The position numbers and the translations under genes were made by a program. Below, one piece after another: positions 28,721 to 38,286 of a stretch of DNA of 64,000 nucleotides. Numbering within the stretch: the stretch's first letter is position 1; every line of letters starts with the position of its first letter. This stretch comes from Seonamhaeicola sp. (lineage in GTDB: Bacteria > Bacteroidota > Bacteroidia > Flavobacteriales > Flavobacteriaceae). The stretch covers positions 53,205 to 117,204 of the forward strand of contig NZ_JANQJQ010000014.1 in assembly GCF_028281565.1 (NCBI RefSeq), read 5' to 3'. Under the pieces are notes generated by a model, which saw only the letters and a list, made by a program, of their open reading frames with translations, searched no databases and had not been told where the DNA came from.

Positions 28721-29704
28721 ATGCGTTATTTAAAAATAAAAACATTAGCAATTTTAGTTTGCCTACTCAATGTTTTAAATTGTAAAGAGAATAAACCTAA
28801 CACGGTTAACTCACAAAAAATAGTTTCTCTTAAAAACAGATTCGAAGCCAATTTTTTCATTGAAGCAGCTATAAATAAAGGAATCATTGAAGGAAAAGAT
28901 TCTTTAAGTTTATCTCTTATTAAGAAAGAATACAACACTATTACTCCTGAAAACGATTTAAAATGGGAACAAATTCATCCTAAAAAAGACACGTTTTATT
29001 TTGATATAGCCGACAAATATGTTGCTTTTGGCGAAAAGATAGATGCGAATATTGTTGGACACACTTTGGTATGGCACAGCCAATTGGCTCCATGGATGCA
29101 TGAAGACATGGACAGTTTGGAAATGTTCAGCCACATAAAAAACCATATTAATACCATTGTCAGCAGGTATAAAGGGCGAATTGACACCTGGGATGTAGTC
29201 AATGAAGCCTTAAATGAAGATGGCTCATTGAGAGCATCCTTATTTCTAAAAACTATTGGAGAAACCTATATAGAACAAGCATTTAAATTGGCTGCAGAAG
29301 CAGACCCTGAAGCACTATTAGTTTATAATGATTATAACCTTTGGAAACCTAAAAAAAGAGCCGGGGTTGTCAGACTGGTAAAACAATTACAATCCAAAGG
29401 AATTAAAATTGACGGCGTAGGCCTGCAAGCGCATTATAGCCTTTTAGGTCCAACTATTGAAGATATTGAAAATAGCATTATAGCCTTTTCGGAACTAGGT
29501 ATTAAAGTAATGATTACTGAACTTGATGTAACCGCACTACCAAATCCATGGGATTTAAATGGTGCGGCAGTAGAACAGAGTTATGAGCGATTTGAAGGTG
29601 ACCCTAAAATGAATCCTTATCCAGTAAAATTAACTGATTCCGCTCAAATTAATCCTACCTTGAGCACGGATAAAATCCTAAGTTTTAGCCCTAAAAAATT
29701 TTAG
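28721..29704 (+). pseudogene. GH10 endo-beta-1,4-xylanase, C-terminally truncated
   Basis: The ATG at 28721 starts a lipoprotein signal (LLNVLNC) in a 327-residue product; an upstream in-frame ATG at 28637 precedes it with a non-signal-like stretch. GH10 features are clear: ITPENDLKWEQIHPK, VGHTLVWHSQLAPWM, the acid/base Glu in DVVNEALNEDG, YNDYNL, VGLQAHYSL and the nucleophile Glu in MITELDVTALP. After KLTDSAQ the sequence departs from the family and stops within about 18 residues. The usual last barrel strands with the conserved WGVxDxxSW region are missing, about 45-50 residues. A DKI in this tail could be a relic of the usual DKISRVTFW segment after deletion. Both catalytic acids remain, but folding without the last beta/alpha unit is doubtful. 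Confidence 0.7.
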
Positions 29705-29838
29705 TTGTTCCTTCTTTAACTCTTATGAGAATAATTTTATATTAGCCTAGAAAGAATCTTGCGCTCAGATAATCTGTATTAGTATTCGAAACTTTCCTAA
29801 ATGCTTACAATAGATTATGCACAAAACCAAAACATGTC

Positions 29839-30441
29839 TCAGTACCGTCTATAATTTTGTCGAGAAAATAAAATGAACAGTTTTATAAAATCATTTCCCT
29901 TATCAATTAGCTTTTTTCGTAAAAACTTCAAAGATCTGCTTATGTGAACTTCTACAGTGTTTACAGATATATCAAGTGCCTCGGCAATCTCACGATATTT
30001 ATAACCTTGTATTTTGCTTAAAAGGAATACTTCCTTTCTTTTAGGAGGCAAGGCCTCAATTGCCGTCCTAAGTTTAATCAATTTTTGCTCAATAAAGTCA
30101 TCATCCTTTTCAATAATATCATTAACAACATTCAACCTAAGCTCTTCAAGCTGATTATTCGTTTTCATTTTCAAACGATAATGACTTATATATAAGTAAT
30201 ATACAGATTTGTATAAATAAGCTTTAAGAGAGGTGTGGATATTCAATTTTCTTCTCCTTTCCCATAGTTTAAGCAAAACTTCCTGAACAATATCTTCAGC
30301 TATAGTATCATTATTTGAAAAGCTGAAAATGTAAAGGCATAAACTATCATAATAGGTGTTATAAATATAATCAAAGGCCTTTTTGTCATCGACTTTCAAT
30401 CTATCAATTAAGTGTTTATCACTATTTAAAGATACAATCAA
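29839..30441 (-). CDS. ECF-type RNA polymerase sigma factor (FecI-like)
   Basis: A 200-residue sigma factor. Region 2 spans about residues 15-65 (KAFDYIYNTYYDSLCLYIFS, EDIVQEVLLKLWERR). Region 4 spans about 125-180 (LPPKRKEVFLLSKIQGYKYR, EIAEALDISVNTVEVHISRS). The only plausible start is TTG at 30441, because an in-frame TAA lies seven codons upstream and no ATG occurs before region 4. It is expected to direct polymerase to the susC/susD promoter at about 31.8 kb once released by the FecR protein encoded divergently. The divergent orientation is unusual, since fecI and fecR are generally co-transcribed. The two genes are separated by 114 bases. Confidence 0.9.
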   Translation of the reverse strand: MIVSLNSDKHLIDRLKVDDKKAFDYIYNTYYDSLCLYIFSFSNNDTIAEDIVQEVLLKLWERRRKLNIHTSLKAYLYKSVYYLYISHYRLKMKTNNQLEELRLNVVNDIIEKDDDFIEQKLIKLRTAIEALPPKRKEVFLLSKIQGYKYREIAEALDISVNTVEVHISRSLKFLRKKLIDKGNDFIKLFILFSRQNYRRY

Positions 30442-30555
30442 CTTCTGAATTAATTATAGTTTAAGATACAATAATAGTAAAAGTTAATTTTAAAGTAGTG
30501 GTATTTTATAATTTTCCGACACATTAATAACAATACTCAAAATATATCCAATGAA

Positions 30556-31737
30556 ATGAGAAAAGAAAAGATTTATAAAATTATAGTTAGGTATTTAAAT
30601 AATGAAATCTCAAAAGAGGAAGAGGCTCAGTTATTACAATGGATTGAAAAACCAGAAAATAAAAAAGAGCTTGAAGAGTATATTTCAATGAATTACTTTG
30701 TTAACAAACATTTCATAAAATTTAAAGGCAAGATTTCTTCGGAAGAGTTTTTAAACAATATAAAATCAACAACTGTTAGAAAATCACCTAATTTCTTTTT
30801 TAAGTTTTCTAAGTACGCAGCTGTAGTTGTCCTGCTATTAGCCTTTACTTATTTCCTAACTATGAAGAAGGATGATGATCAGAATATTGAGCGGCCGATA
30901 ATTGTTAATAATGTTAAAATAGGAACTGATAAGGCAACTTTAACTTTAGATGATGGTACCGATCTGGTTTTAGAAAAAGAACAAGATTATATAACTGATA
31001 ATTTTATGAGTAATGGAAAAGAATTGGTTTACAATAGCTCGACAAATTCTGAATCAAGTCAATCCGCCAATGAACACATAACAACTTATAATTACTTAAC
31101 CATTCCCAGAGGCGGTCAGTATTTTGTTAAACTATCAGATGGTACTCAAGTATGGTTAAACTCAGAATCTAAACTTAAATATCCAGTAAGTTTTATTGAC
31201 GGTGAAACCAGAACAGTCCAATTGATATATGGAGAAGCTTATTTTAAAGTTTCCCCAAGTACGAATCACCAAGGTTCTAAGTTTAAAGTACAAACGGATG
31301 CTCAGGAAATAGAGGTACTAGGTACTGAATTTAATATAAAAGCCTATAAAGACGAAAGTTTTATTTATACAACATTAATTGAAGGAAAAGTAGCTGTACA
31401 TAATACTCATAATTATAATGTATTGTCTCCCAATCAACAGACTGCCCTAAATCTTGGCACCAATAAGTTTCAATTATTAACTGTTGATGATATTTATAGT
31501 ATAACGGCTTGGAAAGAAGGTGTTTTTAGTTTCGAAGATACCTCTTTAACTGAAATAATGAAGGTGTTGTCAAGATGGTATGACACGGACGTGATATTTG
31601 TTAATAAAGAAACAGAAAAAAAGAAATTTACAGGAATCTTAGATAAGAACCAATCAATAGAAAAAATATTATCAACAATTTACAGTACCAACAATTTAAA
31701 CTATCAAATAAATAACAAGACTATCATTTTTCGATAA
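30556..31737 (+). CDS. FecR-family anti-sigma factor
   Basis: A 393-residue inner membrane protein. The cytosolic N-terminal sigma-binding domain is residues 1-80 (IVRYLNNEISKEEEAQLLQW). One membrane helix lies at about 84-103 (YAAVVVLLLAFTYFLTM). A periplasmic FecR domain covers about 180-285 (LTIPRGGQYFVKLSDGTQVW, VQTDAQEIEVLGTEFNIKAY). A C-terminal DUF4974-like unit follows at about 310-393 (FEDTSLTEIMKVLSRWYDTD). It would hold the divergent FecI sigma factor until the STN domain of the downstream SusC signals ligand binding. It is followed by a 101-base leader with a hairpin and then that susC. Confidence 0.93.
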   Translation: MRKEKIYKIIVRYLNNEISKEEEAQLLQWIEKPENKKELEEYISMNYFVNKHFIKFKGKISSEEFLNNIKSTTVRKSPNFFFKFSKYAAVVVLLLAFTYFLTMKKDDDQNIERPIIVNNVKIGTDKATLTLDDGTDLVLEKEQDYITDNFMSNGKELVYNSSTNSESSQSANEHITTYNYLTIPRGGQYFVKLSDGTQVWLNSESKLKYPVSFIDGETRTVQLIYGEAYFKVSPSTNHQGSKFKVQTDAQEIEVLGTEFNIKAYKDESFIYTTLIEGKVAVHNTHNYNVLSPNQQTALNLGTNKFQLLTVDDIYSITAWKEGVFSFEDTSLTEIMKVLSRWYDTDVIFVNKETEKKKFTGILDKNQSIEKILSTIYSTNNLNYQINNKTIIFR

Positions 31738-31742
31738 AAAAA

Positions 31743-31787
31743 GGGGATGAGGTTAGAATTTCTCACAAGACAAACCTCAATTTCCCC
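31743..31787 (+). terminator. Leader hairpin between fecR and susC (attenuator or terminator)
   Basis: GGGGATGAGGTT (31743-31754) pairs with AACCTCA (31773-31779) and TCCCC (31783-31787), leaving a 3-base ATT bulge and an 18-base loop. No U-run follows, so this is a structured leader or a weak terminator. Confidence 0.45.
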
Positions 31788-31838
31788 ATAATTCCGATTA
31801 ATTAATTAAATGTTTAACTAACTAATTCAAGCAAATTT

Positions 31839-34800
31839 ATGGATTTTAAATTAACTGATGTCCTTTTCTTTTTTAGAAAAAAACTCCTACTAAACATTAT
31901 GAGAACTTTTATATTCTTATTGTGTACTACGGTTTTTAGCTTTACGCCCAACAATGTGTTATCACAGAATGCTTCAATTAATATTGAAAAAGATAAACTC
32001 ATAACCGTAGACGAAGTCTTTCGTATTATAAAAAAGCAGACTGATTATAGATTTATCTATGAATCAGATATGTTTAAAGGTTTCCCAAAAGTATCTGTTA
32101 AAAGAGGAACTATAAAAGCGAATCAATTACTTAAGTTAAGTCTTTCAAAAGGAAATTTTGATTTCAATTTCATTGATGAGAATACTGTTGTAATTAAGAA
32201 AATATCCAATATACAGCAAGAGGTGACAATTTCTGGTAAAATTGTGGATGAAAATGGTATACCATTGTCAGGAATGACAATTTATGTTACAAATAACAAA
32301 CCACAAGGAGAAAACCTAAATAGAGAATTTTTAGTAAGAGGAACTACATCAGATCTTGATGGTAATTTTTCTCTATTAACCGAGGTTGGTTATTACTTAG
32401 TTGCCTCTGGTATTGGATACTCATTTTATTCTGAGGTAATCGTTGCAGAAAAACTGGTGTATAATATAACTCTTGAAGAACAAATTAGTGCTTTAGATGA
32501 GGTAGTGGTTGTTGGCTATGGTTCTACTAAAAGAAAAGATGTAACCGGATCTGTATCTTCAGTTTCTGCCAAAGAAATTGTAGATATGCCAGTTGCAAGT
32601 GTAGATAATGCCTTAGTAGGTAAAGCTTCAGGGGTTCAAATTATTAAAGCCGATGGATCTCCGGGGGGAGCCGTTCGCATTAAAGTAAGAGGAGGAACAT
32701 CCTTGTTAGGAGGCAATGACCCTCTTTATGTTATAGATGGAGTTCCAGTAACTGTTACAAGTAATAATTACATTTTTGATGATATTAATGTTGCCAGTCC
32801 TATTGAAGCTCAAGGGTCTGGTGAAAGTTTTAATAATACAGTAAGTGGTGCCTTTGCAAGAGGATTAAATAATCTTGCCGGGCTAAATCTAAATGATATA
32901 GAAACAATAGATATACTAAAAGATGCCTCTGCAACTGCTATTTATGGCTCTAAAGCTGCCAATGGTGTAGTTATTATTACAACCAAAGGAGGTAGCTACA
33001 ATCAAAAAGTAAAAATAGATTTAAACGTCAATACTAGTTTCAGCATTCCAATAACACAGGATGTTATGAATGCACAGCAATTTAGGGACTTTCTTACAAC
33101 TGCTGCTCAAAATACAAGAGATCTTCAAAATGCAGGAAACAACCCATTTTTATTTGCAGGCGCCCTACCAGATCTTATTTTAGATTCCCCTGAAACCTTT
33201 TTTGGCGAAGCAGATACTGATTGGGTTGATTTGGTAACAAGAACAGCTAAATCTACCAGAGTTGATTTTTCCATAAGCGGAGGCTCACAAAACACAAAAT
33301 ACTATACCTCGTTGGCTCATGCAGAACAAGAAGGGACAATAATTAACACGGGTTTTAAAAGAATAACCTCTGTTTCCAAACTGGATACTAAATTTTCTCA
33401 CCGACTATCACTATCTTCTAAAATAGGCTTGTCGTTTTCACAAAATGATTTAACCAACGGTGTTTTTGCACAAGCTTTATTAGCAAGACCAGATTTTTCT
33501 GTTTTTGACGATAATGGTGACTACACAGTAATAGACACAGAGTTTTCAGGAATTCAGAACCCGGTAGCTTTGACTAAAATTGCCAATGAAGCAAAATCTT
33601 TTAATCTAAATGCATTTGTAGCTTTAGAATATAAAATATTAGAAGATTTAAAATTCAGGTCTTCGTATGCTATTGATTTAACTAGATATGATCAAACAAG
33701 ATTTGCTCCTAGTTTTGTAGACCTTTCTGATGGGAATGGAAGATTTTTTAGCCCAGAGGCAGAAGGGAGCGAATCTACTAGTAAAAACGAACGTAAGGTT
33801 TTTGAAAATTATTTCACATGGGATAAAGAATTTGACGAAAATAATAAATTAAATATAATAGCAGGTTCAGCCTGGGAGGTGTTTGATACAGATTTCTTTT
33901 CGGCTTCTGGACAGGGTTATCCGGATGATGTAGGGTTAATCAATTTGGGCTCGGCAGTAAACCGAACAAGGATTGCAGGTGGTGCAGGAGGCAATTCACT
34001 GTTGTCTTTTTACACCAGAGCTAACTACAATTATCGTGACAAGTATCTTTTTACTTTTACTGGTCGTGCAGATGCGTCTTCAAAGTTTGCCCCTAAAAAT
34101 AGATGGGCAATATTCCCATCAGGAGCGATTGCCTGGAGAGTTTCAGAAGAAAACTTTTTAAAGGATTCTAACTGGATTGATGAAATTAAACTAAGAGCCA
34201 GTTTAGGGTTGGTCGGGACTCAAAATATTGGTGATAACCTTTATAGAACATTATATGCTGTAGGGCAATATGCAGGTAACCCCACCATATCGCCAAGTGT
34301 TTTGGGTAATAATGATCTTAAATGGGAAGAAACTTTTCAACAAGATTTTGCACTTGATTATTCATTTTTTAAGAACAGAGTTGCGGGTACAATTGGATAC
34401 TATAGCAAGTCTACTGATGGCCAATTAATTAATATTTCAATAGCTCCCAGTTCTGGTTTTTCTAATTTAGTAACTAACCTTGCAACTATTGATAATGAAG
34501 GATGGGAAATAGATTTAAGACTTGATATTATAAGGTCTAAAAACTTCAGCTGGTCTTCTAATTTAAATCTTTCTACAAACAAATCAAAAGTTACCAATAT
34601 AGATGGAGATCCTTTTTCAGACCCATTTAACAGAGATGTAAGATCAGTTCAGTTAGGTACCAGTATTGTTAAAGAAGGTGAACCCCTAGGTCTATTATTT
34701 GGTAGATTGACTGATGGAATAATAGATGATCAAGATGAACTAGATGCCTATGTAACGGAAGCCTTTGACAAATTAGGTTTTGTCGCTAATTTTTTCTTTG

Positions 34801-35378
34801 GAGATGCCACTATTGGATCGACAAAATATATAATTGACGAAGAGGAGTTCTGGAAACGCGGTATAATTGGTAATGCTAATCCTGACTTTTTTGGTGGATT
34901 TAGTAATACGTTTAGGTTTAAAAATTTTAGTATTTATACCTTGTTTAACTTTACCGTGGGTAATGACCTTATTTGGCAGCGTGATGTAACAAACCGTCAA
35001 CCTGGTATTCGTACCGTTAGAAACTTTAGTCCACTTGCCTTAGGAGGGTATTCGCCCGATAATACAAATACAACAAGACCCCTACCTTTATTTGGAGCAT
35101 CGAGCTATTTGACGGACCAAAATGTATATGACGCTTCCTTCATTAAACTGAAACAGCTAACACTAAATTATAGCTTTTCTCAAACCTTGATGGATAAACT
35201 TAAAATATCAAATGCTTCTATATATTTATCGGCTTCAAATTTATTCACAATCACAGATTATCCGGGAATAGACCCTGAAGTAAGTGATGACCCTTCAAGC
35301 ATTATTGGAGGGGGGAGAGATACAGATAACTTCCCTACCAGCACAACAATATCATTAGGTTTTAAAGTTGGATTATAA
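31839..35378 (+). CDS. STN-domain SusC/RagA TonB-dependent transducer
   Basis: A 1179-residue SusC-type transporter with an extra N-terminal signalling domain. The long signal region (LFFFRKKLLLNIMRTFIF, cleavage near residue 42) is typical of the STN-containing subclass and supports the start at 31839. The STN domain lies at about 50-122 (LITVDEVFRIIKKQTDYRFI). A carboxypeptidase-D-like domain follows at about 130-215, the TonB box DEVVVVGYG at 220-228, then plug motifs VRGGTSLLGGND, YVIDGVPVT and ILKDASATAIYG. The beta-barrel ends with TTISLGFKVGL. The STN domain contacts FecR in the periplasm, so the gene belongs with the FecI/FecR pair upstream. The cargo is unknown, because no degradative enzyme accompanies it. 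Confidence 0.95.
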   Translation: MDFKLTDVLFFFRKKLLLNIMRTFIFLLCTTVFSFTPNNVLSQNASINIEKDKLITVDEVFRIIKKQTDYRFIYESDMFKGFPKVSVKRGTIKANQLLKLSLSKGNFDFNFIDENTVVIKKISNIQQEVTISGKIVDENGIPLSGMTIYVTNNKPQGENLNREFLVRGTTSDLDGNFSLLTEVGYYLVASGIGYSFYSEVIVAEKLVYNITLEEQISALDEVVVVGYGSTKRKDVTGSVSSVSAKEIVDMPVASVDNALVGKASGVQIIKADGSPGGAVRIKVRGGTSLLGGNDPLYVIDGVPVTVTSNNYIFDDINVASPIEAQGSGESFNNTVSGAFARGLNNLAGLNLNDIETIDILKDASATAIYGSKAANGVVIITTKGGSYNQKVKIDLNVNTSFSIPITQDVMNAQQFRDFLTTAAQNTRDLQNAGNNPFLFAGALPDLILDSPETFFGEADTDWVDLVTRTAKSTRVDFSISGGSQNTKYYTSLAHAEQEGTIINTGFKRITSVSKLDTKFSHRLSLSSKIGLSFSQNDLTNGVFAQALLARPDFSVFDDNGDYTVIDTEFSGIQNPVALTKIANEAKSFNLNAFVALEYKILEDLKFRSSYAIDLTRYDQTRFAPSFVDLSDGNGRFFSPEAEGSESTSKNERKVFENYFTWDKEFDENNKLNIIAGSAWEVFDTDFFSASGQGYPDDVGLINLGSAVNRTRIAGGAGGNSLLSFYTRANYNYRDKYLFTFTGRADASSKFAPKNRWAIFPSGAIAWRVSEENFLKDSNWIDEIKLRASLGLVGTQNIGDNLYRTLYAVGQYAGNPTISPSVLGNNDLKWEETFQQDFALDYSFFKNRVAGTIGYYSKSTDGQLINISIAPSSGFSNLVTNLATIDNEGWEIDLRLDIIRSKNFSWSSNLNLSTNKSKVTNIDGDPFSDPFNRDVRSVQLGTSIVKEGEPLGLLFGRLTDGIIDDQDELDAYVTEAFDKLGFVANFFFGDATIGSTKYIIDEEEFWKRGIIGNANPDFFGGFSNTFRFKNFSIYTLFNFTVGNDLIWQRDVTNRQPGIRTVRNFSPLALGGYSPDNTNTTRPLPLFGASSYLTDQNVYDASFIKLKQLTLNYSFSQTLMDKLKISNASIYLSASNLFTITDYPGIDPEVSDDPSSIIGGGRDTDNFPTSTTISLGFKVGL

Positions 35379-35389
35379 AATATACGATT

Positions 35390-36793
35390 ATGAAAAAAAC
35401 GTTTATATACTTTTTATTTACTGCAAGTTTTTTGTTTACTTCTTGTGAACTGGATGAATTACCAACAGGTCAGTTGATCGAAGAATTTGCAATAACAGAT
35501 GCAAATTCTGCAGAAAATGCTCTAAATGGTGCCTATCTTGCATTTGCAGGACAATCCGTTGATTGGATTACCGGCTTAGAGGCAACTAATTGGATGGAGG
35601 ATCATGAAAGAATACCATCATACCTTGCCGGCACTGCATTCTTTACTGGAAATCCACTTTTTGGTGTAGCCGATAATGTCGTTAGTTCAGATGAATCTGC
35701 CCCAATTTGGGTTAATAGATATGCCTTAGTTTCTGCGGCAAATGGTGTTATTCAATCAGTTGAGGGTTTATCAGATACTGGTTTTGAAGATAATAGAAAA
35801 TCAGAGATTATTGCCGAGGCAAAGTTTTTAAGAGCTTACGGTCACTTTTCGCTGTTAACTTATTACGGGCAATATTATGATACCAATAGTGAATTTGGTG
35901 TAATTATCAGGAACAGTTTAGTAACTGCTACAGAAATAGCAATTAGCAGAAGCACGGTTGCTGAGACTTATGATTCTATTATTAGTGATCTAGATGAAGC
36001 TATTTCCGATATGCCTGCAAGTAATGAAATTTATTACGCAAATGTTTGGACGGCAAAATTATTAAAGGCAAGAGTATTATTATATAAAGGTGATTATTCT
36101 GAAGCTAAAAACTTAGCTTTAGATATTATTAATAATGGTCCTTATCAGTTAGACAATATGCAAGGGCTATTTCAGTTTAACGGATTTAACAGTTCGGAGG
36201 TGATTTTGGGAATTCAACCTTATGAAACTCAATTTGCCCATCAGAGAGTCTATCTTTATCATTTTTTCTTTGGACAAGGAAATACATTAACAACGACTTT
36301 TACAGATCTGTTAAATGGAGATCCAAGAAGACCTTGGATGGTTGGTTTTGACTGGGATGGAAATAATAATATTTTAACTAAGTATGGTCAGTTCCCAAAT
36401 CCAAACGGTATTATTGAGAACTCATACGCTTTTAGATTGACCGAAGCTTACTTAATAGTCTCAGAGGCCTTTGCAAGAGAAGGAGATGAAGACTCATCCA
36501 GAACCTACCTAAAAGACGTATTAACGCAAGGTGGAATAACCGATTTTTCTTCGGTTGATGCTGCGACAGGTGCAGATCTTTTGTACGAAATATTTCTAGA
36601 ATATTATAAAAATATGAGCTTTGAAGATGGCCATGAATGGTTTGCTTTACATCGTCTTGTAGATTTTGAAGATGTCACACAATTAAGACCAGGTATTGAA
36701 AGTATAAATCAATATATACTGCCAATCCCAAGAAGAGAACTAGAACGAAACTTCTCGTTTGGGAGTCAGAACCCAGGATACGATAGTATTTGA
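35390..36793 (+). CDS. SusD/RagB family lipoprotein (FecI/FecR-controlled locus)
   Basis: A 467-residue surface lipoprotein; the signal ends FTSC followed by ELDELPTG, a typical SusD mature N-terminus. Family landmarks are NSAENALNGAYLAF, AEAKFLRAYGHFSLLTYYGQ, ISRSTVAETYDSIISDLDEA and FRLTEAYLIVSEAFAR. It ends with QYILPIPRRELERN, the conserved terminal motif. It starts 11 bases after the susC stop. It is shorter than the other SusD proteins here (497-531 residues). A strong hairpin follows directly. Confidence 0.93.
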   Translation: MKKTFIYFLFTASFLFTSCELDELPTGQLIEEFAITDANSAENALNGAYLAFAGQSVDWITGLEATNWMEDHERIPSYLAGTAFFTGNPLFGVADNVVSSDESAPIWVNRYALVSAANGVIQSVEGLSDTGFEDNRKSEIIAEAKFLRAYGHFSLLTYYGQYYDTNSEFGVIIRNSLVTATEIAISRSTVAETYDSIISDLDEAISDMPASNEIYYANVWTAKLLKARVLLYKGDYSEAKNLALDIINNGPYQLDNMQGLFQFNGFNSSEVILGIQPYETQFAHQRVYLYHFFFGQGNTLTTTFTDLLNGDPRRPWMVGFDWDGNNNILTKYGQFPNPNGIIENSYAFRLTEAYLIVSEAFAREGDEDSSRTYLKDVLTQGGITDFSSVDAATGADLLYEIFLEYYKNMSFEDGHEWFALHRLVDFEDVTQLRPGIESINQYILPIPRRELERNFSFGSQNPGYDSI

Positions 36794-36804
36794 GTTAGTA
36801 GATC

Positions 36805-36845
36805 AGCTTGCTTATCTAAAAAAAGATAAGCAAGCTGTTATTCTT
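36805..36845 (+). terminator. Strong hairpin terminator after susD
   Basis: AGCTTGCTTATC (36805-36816) pairs perfectly over 12 bases with GATAAGCAAGCT (36825-36836) around an A-rich 8-base loop. The tail is GTTATTCTTC, moderately U-rich. It ends the susC-susD transcript or reduces readthrough into the thioredoxin gene. Confidence 0.75.
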
Positions 36846-37005
36846 CAATATATAAGCAATTATTTTTTTTGCAATTGGGCTTCATTCAGTCTCAGATAGT
36901 TAATTAACAAAACAACAAAAAGAGTTGAGAACGGTAGTCATCTTTTGATTTAAACAGCAAAAATTTTAAAATGTAGAACAAATTAAACGCAAAAACACTC
37001 TAATC

Positions 37006-38217
37006 ATGAAATTAACTGGTATATTAAAAGCACTGCTTGTAATAATTTTAATTAACAGTTGTAAGGAAAAGTCACTTGAAACTGGTAAATATCGTATTGA
37101 TGGAACCGCAATCGGGTTACAAAACGGTCAGATTTTTATAGATAAAAACACGGGAGTAGATACTGTCAAAATTAAAAACGGGAAATTTCGAATAGAAGCG
37201 CATACAGATGATCCAGTATCTCAGCTTTATCTTAAAAAAGAGCGCTTATATGGAAGTGGCACGAATCCTGAAACAAATCTTCATCTTTTTATCGAACCTA
37301 CCATTGTAAAACTAACTCTTAATTATAATGATTTTTCAAAGTCAAAACTGATTGGTTCTAAAACTCAAGATGATAATTATAAACTTATCAACATGTTAGA
37401 GATTATCCGTAATAAATACAAAGATGAAGCAGATGAAGTTGATAGAATTAGAAAATCGTACTATAATGAAGCAATGAATGGAGCCAGCAAAGAAAAATTA
37501 GACTCTATAAAGGATAAAAGTTATAGAGCTGAACAAAAAATATACGCTATGCAGGCAGAACAACAAATTGCAATAATGATGTTTATCAAAGAAAATCCAA
37601 AATCCTTTGTAAGTATGTATCAAATGTTATTTATGATACGGAGTATGAAATATGGCGAAGCAAGATCAATATATGATAATTTTGACCCTTTGTATAAGAA
37701 TTCAGAATTAGGAAAACGATTACTTAATAGTATTGAAGATATGCAAAAAGGTATTCCTGGCACCGAAGCTAAAAATTTTAATACCATAGATATTTATGGC
37801 AATTCAATAAAATTAGCCGACTTTAAAGGCAAATATTTGCTCATAGATTTTTGGGCCAGTTGGTGCGTCCCTTGCAGAAAAGGAAATCCGCATTTGATTT
37901 CCCTTTATAATAAATATCACTCAAAAGGTTTAGAAATTTTGGGAGTAGCATCAGATGATAATGCACCCGATGCATGGCGTAAAGCAGTAAAAGATGATAA
38001 AATTGACATTTGGCATCATGTGTTAAGGGGGCTTAAAAAGGTAAATGGAAAAATAGACTATAAGGACGTATCTACCGATATTTGTAAACACTATAACATT
38101 AGCACCTTACCAACCAAAATTTTGATAGATCCCGAAGGAATAATTATTGGTCGTTATGGAAGTGGCGGCGGAACTGATGATGACATGGATAGATACCTAG
38201 CAGACTTGTTTGATTAA
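37006..38217 (+). CDS. TlpA-like thiol:disulfide lipoprotein with DUF4369-type N-terminus
   Basis: A 403-residue lipoprotein; the signal ends IINSC. The N-terminal half is a DUF4369-like beta-rich domain (YRIDGTAIGLQNGQIFIDKN) followed by a charged helical segment at about 140-200. The C-terminal half, from about 250, is a thioredoxin-like AhpC/TlpA domain. Its redox motif is Trp286-Cys287-Val-Pro-Cys290 in FWASWCVPCRKGNP, and the cis-proline loop is ISTLPTKILID. It acts in the periplasm on protein thiols or as a peroxidase-like reductase. Such proteins often follow FecI/FecR/SusCD modules in Bacteroidota, for unknown reasons. It is separated from susD by the terminator and 212 bases in total. 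Confidence 0.9.
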   Translation: MKLTGILKALLVIILINSCKEKSLETGKYRIDGTAIGLQNGQIFIDKNTGVDTVKIKNGKFRIEAHTDDPVSQLYLKKERLYGSGTNPETNLHLFIEPTIVKLTLNYNDFSKSKLIGSKTQDDNYKLINMLEIIRNKYKDEADEVDRIRKSYYNEAMNGASKEKLDSIKDKSYRAEQKIYAMQAEQQIAIMMFIKENPKSFVSMYQMLFMIRSMKYGEARSIYDNFDPLYKNSELGKRLLNSIEDMQKGIPGTEAKNFNTIDIYGNSIKLADFKGKYLLIDFWASWCVPCRKGNPHLISLYNKYHSKGLEILGVASDDNAPDAWRKAVKDDKIDIWHHVLRGLKKVNGKIDYKDVSTDICKHYNISTLPTKILIDPEGIIIGRYGSGGGTDDDMDRYLADLFD

Positions 38218-38286
38218 TTTAATTATTAACAAATACTTAGCAAGTTTTATGGTATTATACCTCCTTATATGATGTATTATTGTAAT

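Noticed and set aside
36841-37005. Promoter with a TAnnTTTG box before the TlpA gene
   Set aside because: The T-rich stretch at 36861-36871 has too many T bases between TA and G to fit the consensus.
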